Part shown: positions 7,791 through 15,593 of the stretch, in pieces
Layout of the letters: the number at the start of each line of letters is the position of its first letter
Numbering within the stretch: the stretch's first letter is position 1
Origin: Acidimicrobiales bacterium
GTDB taxonomy: Bacteria; Actinomycetota; Acidimicrobiia; Acidimicrobiales; RAAP-2
Assembly (NCBI GenBank): GCA_017883025.1
Contig: JADGOH010000044.1
Coordinates: 1-35,787 of the forward strand
Length of the DNA: 35,787 bases
Direction of reading: 5' to 3'
Notes under the pieces: model-generated
Seen by the model: the letters and a program-made list of their open reading frames with translations, nothing else
The model's database searches: none
What the model was told of the DNA's origin: nothing
Made by a program: the position numbers and the translations under genes

Positions 7791-8731
7791 GATGCCCGCC
7801 AGACGACGTACCGGTCCATGCGCGCGCTGGTCGACACCGATCCGTCGGCGTCGACCCACAGTGCGGCCACCGAGCGCCGGCGCGCCTCGGCGGCGATCCC
7901 GTTGGTCCCGCACAGGAACAGTGCCTTGGTCGACACCTCGGCTTCTGCCGGGTCGGCGTCCACGACCGTGACCGCGGACAGGCCGTCGCCGCCCGGGAGC
8001 CCGGTGCGCGGGTCGATCAGGTGGTGGGCGGGCACCCCGTCGGCCGTCCACCGGCGCAGCCGGGTCGACGACGTGGCCACAGCGCGGTCGCGGAGCGCGA
8101 GGACTGCGACCGGGTCACCGGGCCCGGCCGGGTACTCGACACCCACCCGCCAGCCGTCGACCTCGGCCCCCGGACCCCGGCACAGGCAGTCGCCACCGGC
8201 ATCGATGAGGAACGAAGGCAGCGTGGCCAGGCGGTCCCCGGCCCATCGCAGGGCGAGGCCCTTGCCGATGCCGCCGAGGTCGACGGGTTCGCCCCCGAGG
8301 TGAAGCTCGGGTCGGCTGCCACCCCGAAAGCGCGGGCGCCACCGGCCGCGGGCATGGCGGGCGCGGGCGGTGTCGTCGGTGGCCACCGGGCCGTCCTCGA
8401 ACTCCAGGCTGCGGTCGTACCCGAGGCGCTCGAGGTCGCCGATCACCCGGGGGTCGAACCGGCCGCGGGTGCGCACGTAGGCACCGTGTGCCTCCCGCAC
8501 GGCGTCGTACAGGACGGTCGGGACCGGGTGCCACCGGTCGGGCGCGGCGTTGGCCCGGCACAGCGGGCTGTCCTCGTCGAAGCGGGTGCAGGCCCGGTGG
8601 ACGGCCCGGAACACGCGCAGGGCGGCTTCGACCGCAACGTCGGCCCCGCGCCCCACCTCCCCATCGGGGACGTGGACGGTGACGTCGCAGGCCATGGCAC
8701 GCACGGTGCCGGCAACGGCGGTCTCGGTCAC
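7787..8731 (-). CDS. apbE: FAD:protein FMN transferase (ApbE family)
   Basis: Moves FMN from FAD onto Thr or Ser of exported acceptor proteins. 314 residues, the usual length. Motifs: AMACDVTV (the family's A-M-G-T start region), TRFDEDSPLCRAN, GRFDPRVIGDLERLGYD, VDLGGIGKGLA, FLIDAGGDCLCRG, ATSSTRLRRW with HHLIDPRTGLPG, and AEVSTKALFLCG near the end, where many homologues have ADxxxT. No signal peptide is visible, although many ApbE proteins are exported; this start may therefore miss part, or the enzyme may work inside. GTG 8731 is chosen because it keeps the complete N-terminal strand and lies 13 bases after the preceding stop. No FMN-binding-domain protein is encoded nearby, so its substrate is unclear. 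Confidence 0.92.
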   Translation of the reverse strand: MTETAVAGTVRAMACDVTVHVPDGEVGRGADVAVEAALRVFRAVHRACTRFDEDSPLCRANAAPDRWHPVPTVLYDAVREAHGAYVRTRGRFDPRVIGDLERLGYDRSLEFEDGPVATDDTARARHARGRWRPRFRGGSRPELHLGGEPVDLGGIGKGLALRWAGDRLATLPSFLIDAGGDCLCRGPGAEVDGWRVGVEYPAGPGDPVAVLALRDRAVATSSTRLRRWTADGVPAHHLIDPRTGLPGGDGLSAVTVVDADPAEAEVSTKALFLCGTNGIAAEARRRSVAALWVDADGSVSTSARMDRYVVWRAS

Positions 8732-8744
8732 GACGGCGGCCGGA

Positions 8745-9326
8745 TCAGGCCTTCGCCCCCGACGCCCCGGTGGTCGCGGTGACGGGCGGCGGAGGCGCGG
8801 TGACCGGGGTCGTCGCGGGCGGGGCGGTGGGGACGGGCGCCGGCGAGGTCGCGGGCGGGGCGGTGGGTGCCGGGGCCGATCCCCCGGTGGCGGGGACGGC
8901 GACCGCCGGGGCTGGGGCGGAGCCAGCCCCGGCGGCCACCGTCGAAGTGCCGCCGGAGGCGCCGTTGCCGCCGGCCGATGCCCCGGTGGCCGGCACCCCC
9001 GGCACCCCCGGCGCCCCGGGGACGGTCGAGCCGGGGGTGCCCGCGGTGACCGGCGGCGACGTGCCGTCGGTGGCGAACGCGGCGAGCTGCCGGTCCGTGG
9101 TGGAGATGGATTGGCGCAGCCGGGTGATGGCTGCCTGGTCGGCGGCGATCTGCTGGGCGACCTGGGACGCGGCACCGGCGGCCGAACCCGTGGACGGGGC
9201 GGTGGTGCCCACCGCCCACGAGAGGGTCAGTCCGGTGACGCCGACCGTGGCCGCGGCAACGACTGCCGACGAGACCACATGACGCGAGCGCCGACCCGGC
9301 CGGCGCGACGTGGCGCGCTCAGTCAT
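8745..9326 (-). CDS. Exported protein with coiled coil and Ala/Pro/Thr-rich tail
   Basis: A 193-residue protein of no recognised family. A basic N-terminus precedes a hydrophobic stretch (about 17-38), then a short helical region (about 52-86, SQVAQQIAADQAAITRLRQS) that could coil. The rest is low-complexity Pro, Ala, Thr, Gly and Ser. TGAS occurs twice (114-117 and 186-189), which resembles the [ST]GA[ST] flavinylation site used by ApbE, but such matches are easily produced by this composition and no FMN-binding fold is visible. ATG 9326 overlaps the upstream gene by eight bases and is preferred over the frame's earlier ATG at 9341. It belongs to the ApbE operon. Confidence 0.7.
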   Translation of the reverse strand: MTERATSRRPGRRSRHVVSSAVVAAATVGVTGLTLSWAVGTTAPSTGSAAGAASQVAQQIAADQAAITRLRQSISTTDRQLAAFATDGTSPPVTAGTPGSTVPGAPGVPGVPATGASAGGNGASGGTSTVAAGAGSAPAPAVAVPATGGSAPAPTAPPATSPAPVPTAPPATTPVTAPPPPVTATTGASGAKA

Positions 9327-9801
9327 TGGTCCCGTGGCCACCGTTGTCGTCGGGATAGGTGGTGGTCGTGGTGGGGCCCGTCGTGGTGGTGGTCGGGCCC
9401 GTGGTGGTCGTGGTGGTGGTCGGCTCGGGCTCGGTGGTCGGCTCGGTCAGCACGGTGTGGTCACCCCCGGAGCCGGCGGGTGCCGTCGACGGGGCGGTCG
9501 TCGACTCCCACGAGGACGAGCCGGTGGCGACCTGCGAGGCCCCCTCACCCTGGACGGCGGTGGCCCCCGGGGCCACGACCGTCGTCGGGGGTGCGTGGTG
9601 CTTGGCGCGCAGTGTGGCCTGGAGCGCCTGCTCCTTGTCGGTCAGTCCGACCACCAGGGTGTGGAGCCTGGCTTCTTCGGCCGACGTGGCGGCCACCGGC
9701 GACGACGTGCGCAGCGGCGCGGCCGAGGCGGTGGCGACCCCGGCGACGATGCCGCCGGTGGCGAGTGCGGTGATCACGATCTTCTTTGCGGTGCGTGGCA
9801 T
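9319..9801 (-). CDS. Exported protein with Thr-rich repetitive tail, first gene of the electron-transfer operon
   Basis: A 160-residue protein of no recognised family. MPRTAKK plus a hydrophobic core ending near TASAA forms a signal peptide. A short helical stretch follows (about 42-65, EEARLHTLVVGLTDKEQALQ), then a linker, then repeated Thr blocks separated by Gly-Pro (about 130-150) and an acidic end. The Thr blocks are encoded by an imperfect GTC/GTG-rich repeat near 9357-9425 that may vary by slippage. ATG 9801 is chosen because it places the signal peptide at the terminus; the frame also has ATG 9885. The layout (signal, short helix, low-complexity tail) mirrors the next gene. It may be a surface scaffold for the redox operon (inference). 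Confidence 0.68.
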   Translation of the reverse strand: MPRTAKKIVITALATGGIVAGVATASAAPLRTSSPVAATSAEEARLHTLVVGLTDKEQALQATLRAKHHAPPTTVVAPGATAVQGEGASQVATGSSSWESTTAPSTAPAGSGGDHTVLTEPTTEPEPTTTTTTTGPTTTTTGPTTTTTYPDDNGGHGTND

Positions 9802-9959
9802 TTCGTGTCCGTTCCACTGTTCGGCGGGCGCCCCTGCGGTCACCCTCGTGCCGATGAGTGTGACGGCGGTATCTAAGCGGGCCATGAACTGGTGATGAGA
9901 GACCTCTCACGCCGCCCGCGCCCGGAGCTCGGCCCCGGGCCGTCCGCCGTCCGGCTCGG

Positions 9960-9971
9960 TAGAGTCCCCGC
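9960..9971 (+). promoter_or_regulatory. Leaderless-type -10 element for the reductase gene
   Basis: TAGAGT (9960-9965) lies exactly six bases before ATG 9972. This TANNNT-N6-ATG arrangement puts the transcription start at or next to the start codon. No ribosome site is present, which agrees with a leaderless mRNA. Confidence 0.55.
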
Positions 9972-11138
9972 ATGCCCTCCGATCCCCGTGACCTCGACAT
10001 CGTGCTGCTGGGAGCCACCGGATTCACCGGCGGGCTCATTGCCGCCTATCTGGCCGACCGGGCGCCGTCATCCGTGCGGATCGGGCTCGCCGGCCGCGAC
10101 CGGGCGAAGCTCGAGGGCGTCCGGGACCGGACCGGCGGGGACCACGAGCTGGTCACCGTCGACGCCGGCGACGCAACCGCGCTGCGGGCACTGACCGCCC
10201 GCACCCGGGTCCTCATCACGACGGTCGGGCCCTACATCGTCCACGGCGACCCCGTGGTGGCGGCCTGCGCCGACACCGGCACCGACTACCTCGACCTCAC
10301 GGGCGAGCCCGAGTTCGTCGACGTCAGCTACCTCAAGCACCACGCCCGCGCCGTGACCACCGGGGCCCGGCTGCTCCACGCCTGCGGCTTCGACTCGGTG
10401 CCCCACGACCTCGGGGCCCAGTACACCGTCGACCAATTGCCCGAAGGCGTGCCGCTCACCGTCCGGGGCTACGTGCGCATGCAGGGCACCTTCTCGGGCG
10501 GTACCGCCGCGTCCGCCCTCGAGATCATGGGACGGATGCGCCAGGGCCGGGCCGTCCACGACATCCGCCGCCAGGTCGAGCCCGACCCCGTGGGTCGGCG
10601 GGTGACCGTCGACACCGGCAAGGTCGGACACGACCGCGGGACCGGATGGTGGGTGGCCCCGATGCCGACCATCGACCCGCTGATCGTGGCCGAGTCGGCC
10701 CGCCAGCTCCCGCGCTACGGACCCGACTTCCACTACGGCCACAACTGGGCGGGCGACAGCCCCGTCGCGCTCGCCGCCCTGCTCGGCGGGGTCGGCGCAC
10801 TCGTGGCCGTGGCTCAGGTGCCGGCCGCCCGCCGGGCACTGGCCAGGCTCCGCCCCTCCGGCAGCGGACCGACAGCCGCCCAGCGCGAGGCCGCATGGTT
10901 CGCCGTGCGCTTCGTCGGCGAGGGCGGAGGCGCACGGGTGGTGACCGAGGTGGCCGGCGGCGACCCCGGTTACACCGAGACGTCGAAGATGATCAGCGAG
11001 GCCGCCCTCTCCCTCGCCCTCGACGACCTGCCCGACACGGCCGGGCAGGTCACCACGGCGTCCGCCCTCGGCCCGGCACTTCGCACCCGTCTCCAGGCGG
11101 CCGGGATGGCCTTCAGCGTGCTCGACCGGGCGCGCTGA
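9972..11138 (+). CDS. Saccharopine dehydrogenase-like NAD(P)-dependent reductase (trans-acting enoyl reductase family)
   Basis: A 388-residue Rossmann-fold oxidoreductase. The dinucleotide loop is near the start (VLLGATGFTGG, about 11-21), followed by IGLAGRDRAKLEGV. Conserved pieces include TTVGPYIVHGDPVVAACADTGTDYLDLTGE and HACGFDSVPHDLGA, typical of the saccharopine dehydrogenase-like group that includes mycobacterial trans-acting enoyl reductases acting on polyketide-derived lipids. No membrane anchor is evident, though hydrophobic residues near 255-275 could associate with membrane. Start ATG 9972 is supported by the leaderless signal. A membrane-protein gene follows after 13 bases with its own -10-like element. 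The actual substrate is unknown; no polyketide synthase gene is in the window. Confidence 0.88.
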   Translation: MPSDPRDLDIVLLGATGFTGGLIAAYLADRAPSSVRIGLAGRDRAKLEGVRDRTGGDHELVTVDAGDATALRALTARTRVLITTVGPYIVHGDPVVAACADTGTDYLDLTGEPEFVDVSYLKHHARAVTTGARLLHACGFDSVPHDLGAQYTVDQLPEGVPLTVRGYVRMQGTFSGGTAASALEIMGRMRQGRAVHDIRRQVEPDPVGRRVTVDTGKVGHDRGTGWWVAPMPTIDPLIVAESARQLPRYGPDFHYGHNWAGDSPVALAALLGGVGALVAVAQVPAARRALARLRPSGSGPTAAQREAAWFAVRFVGEGGGARVVTEVAGGDPGYTETSKMISEAALSLALDDLPDTAGQVTTASALGPALRTRLQAAGMAFSVLDRAR

Positions 11139-11139
11139 C

Positions 11140-11151
11140 TACGGTGGACCG
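11140..11151 (+). promoter_or_regulatory. Leaderless-type -10 element for the membrane protein gene
   Basis: TACGGT (11140-11145) is followed by six bases and then GTG 11152. The short gap after the previous stop (11138) could also allow read-through, so this may be an internal promoter. Confidence 0.45.
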
Positions 11152-11925
11152 GTGATGAGTGAGCTCCCGCCGGTCTCCCCTGGTGGCAACGGCGTGCCGG
11201 CCTACGGGCCGGCCGACGTCCCGGACTGGTGGGCGACGGGGTCACCCGGGCACGAGCGTGACGACCGCGTGGCGTGGGGCGTGCAGTCGGACAGCGAGCC
11301 GCGGTGGCCGGCCGTCCTGGCCGTCCTCGTCGCCATCGGCTTCCAGGTCGCCCTGCCGGAACGGGTGATCCGTGGCCTCGGGCCCCGGTGGCTGATCCCC
11401 GTGCTCGAGGGTGTGCTCCTGGCTGCCCTCCTGATCGCCCGGCCGCACAGGGTCGACCGCGAGGAGTCTGCGCTGCGGTGGCTCTCCCTCGCGCTGATCG
11501 CCGTCATCACCGCCGTCAACATGGTCGCGCTGGGCGAGCTCATCCGGGCGCTCCTCCTCCATACCTCGACCACCGGGGGCCGGACGCTCGTATTCGCGTC
11601 GGTCCCCATCTGGCTCACCAACGTGATCGTGTTCGGGCTGTGGTTCTGGGAACTCGACCGGGGCGGCGTGACCGCACGGCTGCAGCCGACCCACCGCCGG
11701 CCCGACTTCCTCTTCCCCCAGATGACCGTGCCCGGGTCGGCGCCGAACTGGGCGCCCCAGTTCCTCGACTACCTCTACACCTCGTTCACCAACGCCACGG
11801 CGTTCAGCCCGACCGACACCATGCCGCTCTCCCCGTGGGCGAAGCTGCTGATGATGGTGCAGTCGCTGGCCTCGCTGCTGACCGTGGCACTCGTGATCTC
11901 GCGGGCGGTCAACATCCTCAATTGA
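11152..11925 (+). CDS. Conserved membrane protein, DUF1345-like
   Basis: A 257-residue protein with a roughly 50-residue hydrophilic N-terminus and four to five hydrophobic helices: about 56-75, 84-98, 108-135, 145-167 and 222-250. The stretch YLYTSFTNATAFSPTDTMPLS near residue 203, followed by WAKLLMMVQSLASLLTVALVISRAVNIL, resembles the C-terminal pore-like end of DUF1345 proteins. The match is from memory and not certain. Function is unknown. The start may be GTG 11152 or the adjacent ATG 11155; GTG fits the leaderless spacing. It converges on the Coq4-like gene, whose stop is only 20 bases away. Confidence 0.75.
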   Translation: MMSELPPVSPGGNGVPAYGPADVPDWWATGSPGHERDDRVAWGVQSDSEPRWPAVLAVLVAIGFQVALPERVIRGLGPRWLIPVLEGVLLAALLIARPHRVDREESALRWLSLALIAVITAVNMVALGELIRALLLHTSTTGGRTLVFASVPIWLTNVIVFGLWFWELDRGGVTARLQPTHRRPDFLFPQMTVPGSAPNWAPQFLDYLYTSFTNATAFSPTDTMPLSPWAKLLMMVQSLASLLTVALVISRAVNILN

Positions 11926-11944
11926 GGGCTCGGGGGCCGGGGGC

Positions 11945-12925
11945 TCAGGCCTGACGGGGTTCCTGGCCCTGCATCTCCTCGAGGATCCACGCCGGGTAGG
12001 GCGAGTCGTAGGCGACGACCCCGAGCCGGTCCCGGATCTCGGGGATGGGCAGCGCCCACAGCGACTCCCATTCGACCCCCAGCAGCGGCGGGGACTCGCG
12101 GCCGTGCCGGTACCCGGTGAGGATCGTGTCGAGGGTGAACGTCGTGATCTCGGGCGGCTGGGTGAAGGCCATCTTGGTCAGGAGCATGCCGAGGAACATC
12201 GAGGAGTACTGGTGGCCGAACTGGGCCATCTGGAATCCGGACACCGAGACCTCGTGCAGCCCGGACGTCGCGTGGCCCGCCACCAGGTGCCAGATGTCGT
12301 GGCACTGGAGGATCCGGACGTTGCAGTAGTCGAGCGGCGGCGGCAGTTCCTGCAGGCCCAACGAGTCCCGGTCGAGCACCTCGAGGTCGAAGCCGTTGTC
12401 GACCACGAACGCGTGCATCGAACCCCCGAGCGAGTCCCGGGGGCAGACGGCGAGCTCGTCGAGCGTGAACCGGGGCGGGATGCCGTCGGCCGCCGCCTCG
12501 GCCACGCCCGGATAACGCAGGGCCATGTCCGCCACCCGCTCATGGAATTCCGGCGAGAGGAACTCGGTGAGGGCGGCCGTCCGCACGGTGATCAGCGCGG
12601 GATCGCGCCCGGCGTCGGGGTCGAACACCAGTGCCCACAGTCCATCCCACAGCTGATCGGACACGGTTCCGGGCTGCGCGGCACCGGTGACCGCCGGGCC
12701 GTCGGGCGCCATACCGAGCCATCCTTCGGTGAGCCCGTCGTAGACCTCGACCACCAGTTCGGGGGCCACCACGGCCACGGAGAGGGCGAGGGCCGCCACC
12801 TCGTAGCGCGCGGACACGTCGCCGGCCCGCAGCGCCGAGGCGGCCCGGACGGCGTCGGCCCGGTCGCCCCCGGACAGCACCCGGACCTGGTAGTCGTCCG
12901 TCGCCGATTCGGTCGTCGTCATCAT
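11945..12925 (-). CDS. Coq4-family protein
   Basis: A 326-residue protein with the Coq4 signature HDxxHx11E complete: His209-Asp210-I-W-His213, then Glu225. Coq4 proteins bind a metal through these residues and serve in ubiquinone biosynthesis, where they hold the polyisoprenoid tail and take part in removing the C1 carboxyl group of the ring precursor. Actinobacteria normally make menaquinone, so the substrate here is open. ATG 12925 is preceded by AAGGGGGAC; the adjoining ATG 12922 has slightly better spacing. The gene is divergent from a cytochrome P450 with 105 bases between starts, suggesting shared control and possibly a shared lipid or isoprenoid substrate. The N-terminal 120 residues match nothing I recognise. 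Confidence 0.82.
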   Translation of the reverse strand: MMTTTESATDDYQVRVLSGGDRADAVRAASALRAGDVSARYEVAALALSVAVVAPELVVEVYDGLTEGWLGMAPDGPAVTGAAQPGTVSDQLWDGLWALVFDPDAGRDPALITVRTAALTEFLSPEFHERVADMALRYPGVAEAAADGIPPRFTLDELAVCPRDSLGGSMHAFVVDNGFDLEVLDRDSLGLQELPPPLDYCNVRILQCHDIWHLVAGHATSGLHEVSVSGFQMAQFGHQYSSMFLGMLLTKMAFTQPPEITTFTLDTILTGYRHGRESPPLLGVEWESLWALPIPEIRDRLGVVAYDSPYPAWILEEMQGQEPRQA

Positions 12926-13030
12926 GTCCCCCTTCGATGCGTGCCCCCGCGACCACCGTACTGCGGGGCCGGCGCACGACGCAGCCGGACGGGTGCGGCG
13001 CCGACCGGGCCGATGTGGAATCCTGCGGCG

Positions 13031-14263
13031 ATGAGCACCTCCGGCGGCGCACTCGACCCGGCAGCGTGGGACCCGACCGACCGGGCCTTCCGCGACGACC
13101 CCGTCCCCTGGTACCGCGTGCTTCGCGAACAGGCACCGGTGTTGACGCACCCCGACATCGGCGTCGTCCTGTCCCGCTACCGGGACATCGATGCCGTGCT
13201 GCGTGACCGGCGGTTCGGCGTGGCGACGCCGTCACCGTGGCGCGAGGTCTTCGCCGCCGGCGCGCCGCCCTCGATGCACCTGTTATCGGAGAACTCGCTC
13301 CTCTTCGTCGACCCGCCCCAGCACCGCCGGGTGCGTGGGCTCGTCGCCCAGGCATTCACCCCCCGGCGCATCGAGGCCATGCGGCCACGCATCGAGGCAT
13401 CGGTCACGGCGATCCTCGACCGGATCGAGGACGTACCGACCTTCGATGTGCTCGAGGAGATCGCCTGGCCCGTCCCGATCACGGCCGTCACCGACCTCCT
13501 CGGGGTGCCCGCCACCGACCAGGGCCTGCTGCACTCGTGGACCCACGCGATCACGGCGGTGGACGAGCTCCCGCTCGACTTCGAGGTGCTGCCCGCCGCC
13601 GGCGTGGCCGCCGACGAGTTCCTGGCCTACGCCGGCGACCTGGTCGACGCCAGGAAGCGGAGCCCGGGCGACGACTTGATCTCGGGACTCATCGCCGCCG
13701 AGGAGGACGGCGAGCGCCTGACCCGGGACGAGCTGCTGTCGATGATCGTGCTCATCCTGCTGGCCGGGCACGACACCACGGCCAGCCTGATCTCCACCGG
13801 CCTCTGGCTCCTGCTGGCCCACCCGGATGCGGCCGCGGAGGTGCGCGTCGACCCGGGTGCCGTGGGCAACGCCGTCGAGGAGGTGCTCCGGTACCTGGGT
13901 CCGCTCCAGGTGGCGTCCGGGGGCGGGCGCTGGCCCGACGAACCGGTGACCATCAGGGACACCGTGATCGAGCCGGGTACCCCGGTGCGGCTCCTGCTCG
14001 GCTCGGCCAACCGCGACCCCGACCAGTACGGCGACCCGGACCGGTTCGACATCCACCGCGGGTCGATCCGCCACCTGGCCTTCGGTCGGGGCCTGCACGT
14101 GTGCCTGGGCGCGGCGCTGGGCCGACTCGAGGCCCAGGTGGTGCTTCCCGCCGTGCTGCAGCGGTTCCCCGACCTGGCTCTCGTCGACGACAGGCCGACC
14201 TGGCGCCCGTCGTTCGTGGTGCGCCAGCTGGCCACGCTGCCGGTGGCGACGGGCCGCAGCTGA
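13031..14263 (+). CDS. Cytochrome P450
   Basis: A soluble bacterial class I P450 of 410 residues. I-helix AGHDTT at 245-250 (oxygen activation), K-helix ExxR at Glu284-Arg287, and heme loop FGRGLHVCLGAALGRLE with proximal Cys358 are all intact. It also has the usual DPPQHRRVRGLV C-helix. It would need a ferredoxin and a reductase; the CxxHxxC ferredoxin at 5354-5608 is the nearest plausible donor, and no ferredoxin sits directly beside it. Start ATG 13031 is preferred because the long open frame upstream overlaps the divergent coq4-like gene. AATCCT lies six bases before the ATG, a weak leaderless-type match. Substrate cannot be assigned. Confidence 0.95.
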   Translation: MSTSGGALDPAAWDPTDRAFRDDPVPWYRVLREQAPVLTHPDIGVVLSRYRDIDAVLRDRRFGVATPSPWREVFAAGAPPSMHLLSENSLLFVDPPQHRRVRGLVAQAFTPRRIEAMRPRIEASVTAILDRIEDVPTFDVLEEIAWPVPITAVTDLLGVPATDQGLLHSWTHAITAVDELPLDFEVLPAAGVAADEFLAYAGDLVDARKRSPGDDLISGLIAAEEDGERLTRDELLSMIVLILLAGHDTTASLISTGLWLLLAHPDAAAEVRVDPGAVGNAVEEVLRYLGPLQVASGGGRWPDEPVTIRDTVIEPGTPVRLLLGSANRDPDQYGDPDRFDIHRGSIRHLAFGRGLHVCLGAALGRLEAQVVLPAVLQRFPDLALVDDRPTWRPSFVVRQLATLPVATGRS

Positions 14264-14299
14264 CGGGCCACACGTCGATGGGCCGGGCCGGAGGAACGG

Positions 14300-14318
14300 G
14301 ACCGACCGGCGATCGGTC
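14300..14318. terminator. Candidate hairpin between convergent genes
   Basis: GACCGA (14300-14305) and TCGGTC (14313-14318) form a six-base stem with a seven-base loop, 36 bases after the P450 stop. A second small stem (GCGGC/GCCGC) lies at 14387-14399. There is no U-tract, as is common at high GC. Confidence 0.3.
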
Positions 14319-14434
14319 ACCGTGCAGGGGGCCGGGTCGTCGGACCACCCGCCAGGGGACCGGGTCGGGTCGGGATCAGGACCCGGGCGGCGATGCCGCT
14401 GCCGGGACCTGAACCCGTTCCCACTCGAAGTCCG

Positions 14435-15577
14435 TCAGCTCTTGGAGCCGCCGCCGGTGCGGAACCGGATGACCTGGCCCGCTCCGGCCGTCGTGCTGTC
14501 CGACATGTTCGACACGTAGACCGCACCTGCGTCGTCGACTGCCACGCCGTTCGGAAGGGCGAGTTGGCCCCGACCGATCACGGTGCGCCCGGTCGCCGGA
14601 TGCGAGAACGGAGCCTTGACCACGTCACCGACGAACATCTCGGCGGCATAGAAGTTCCCGTGCTCGTCGAACGTGCAGCCGGTGATGGTGCTGAATCCGG
14701 TGGCCCATACGGTCGCCACGTTCAGGACGCTCCGCAGGTTCCCCGGATTCGTCGCAGCGGGGTCCACCCGGTAGACCTTGGCCGTTCCCGGACCGGCGGC
14801 GAAGAAGTCGGCGAGGGCCAGGATCCCGACGTACAGCGCACCGTCAGGTCCCTGCGCCACGCAGGTCGGCACGGAGTCGCTGAACGGGGTATTGGGGAAG
14901 TACGCCAGGATCTTCACGGTTCCGTTGGGGAGCACCTGGTCCAGGGTGTTCGACGCAGCATCTGCCACGTAGGTGCGGCCGTTCGCGACGAGGACGCCGT
15001 AGGGGTCCGAGTCGGGGAACTGGCCGACGGGGGCCCAGGGTGCGTTCTTGTACTTGCCGCTCCAGGCGAGGTCGGCGGCGCCGACGTCGCCCAGCACGAC
15101 GGGTGCATGCCCGCCGGAGACGCCGAGGAGCTGACCGAGGCCGGGTCCACCGGCCGCGCCGATGACGGTGTCGAACCCGGAATTGGAACCTCCGCCCCAC
15201 GCGGCCACGCCGTCGGGACCGAGCGCCTCGAGTTGGCCCTGCTCGACCTGGGCGGCGGACGGCAGGCCGGTGACCACACGCGTCGGGCTCGGGCTCGACG
15301 AGCCGGAGCGACTGATGGCAGTGACGGAACCGGTGGCCCCGATCCCTGGCTGGACGCCGGCGGACGCGCTGCCGGCCCCGAGGCCTGCCTCGGCGACGTA
15401 GAGGGTGTTCTTCGCCCCGAGTGACAGACCACGCGGGTTGTTGAGTCCGGACGCGATCACCACGCCCTTGGCAGCGGGGACGCCCGACGCCTGGGCGGCG
15501 GTCGAGACCCCTACGGCCCCTCCGATCATGGCCAGTGATGCCGCAGCCGAGACGACTGCCATCCGGTGACGTGACAT
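14435..15577 (-). CDS. Secreted beta-propeller protein, ScyD/ScyE-like
   Basis: A 380-residue exported protein. The signal peptide runs about 1-30, with a cut expected near AQASG. The mature part repeats NHL/propeller-like blades: NPRGLSLGAKNTLYVAEAG, DPYGVLVANGRTYVADAASNTL, QGPDGALYVGIL, FDEHGNFYAAEM and NGVAVDDAGAVYVSNM. This matches the ScyD/ScyE family, named after cyanobacterial scytonemin clusters but widespread in actinobacteria with unknown role. No scytonemin genes are present, so pigment synthesis should not be inferred. ATG 15577 has a strong ribosome site (AGGAGG). The leader just upstream carries three 17-base tandem repeats. It stands alone. Confidence 0.85.
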   Translation of the reverse strand: MSRHRMAVVSAAASLAMIGGAVGVSTAAQASGVPAAKGVVIASGLNNPRGLSLGAKNTLYVAEAGLGAGSASAGVQPGIGATGSVTAISRSGSSSPSPTRVVTGLPSAAQVEQGQLEALGPDGVAAWGGGSNSGFDTVIGAAGGPGLGQLLGVSGGHAPVVLGDVGAADLAWSGKYKNAPWAPVGQFPDSDPYGVLVANGRTYVADAASNTLDQVLPNGTVKILAYFPNTPFSDSVPTCVAQGPDGALYVGILALADFFAAGPGTAKVYRVDPAATNPGNLRSVLNVATVWATGFSTITGCTFDEHGNFYAAEMFVGDVVKAPFSHPATGRTVIGRGQLALPNGVAVDDAGAVYVSNMSDSTTAGAGQVIRFRTGGGSKS

Positions 15578-15593
15578 GGGGACCTCCTGGTGC

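Noticed and set aside
9357-9425. GTGGTGGTC-type repeat as a CRISPR or regulatory repeat
   Set aside because: It encodes the Thr-run tail of an exported protein; irregular length and no spacers.
12104-13030. N-terminal extension of the P450 frame
   Set aside because: The extension covers the Coq4-like gene on the other strand and has no protein-like content; P450 length and C-terminus fit a start at 13031.
14435-15577. Scytonemin biosynthesis locus
   Set aside because: ScyD-like proteins are common outside cyanobacteria, and no other scytonemin gene is present.
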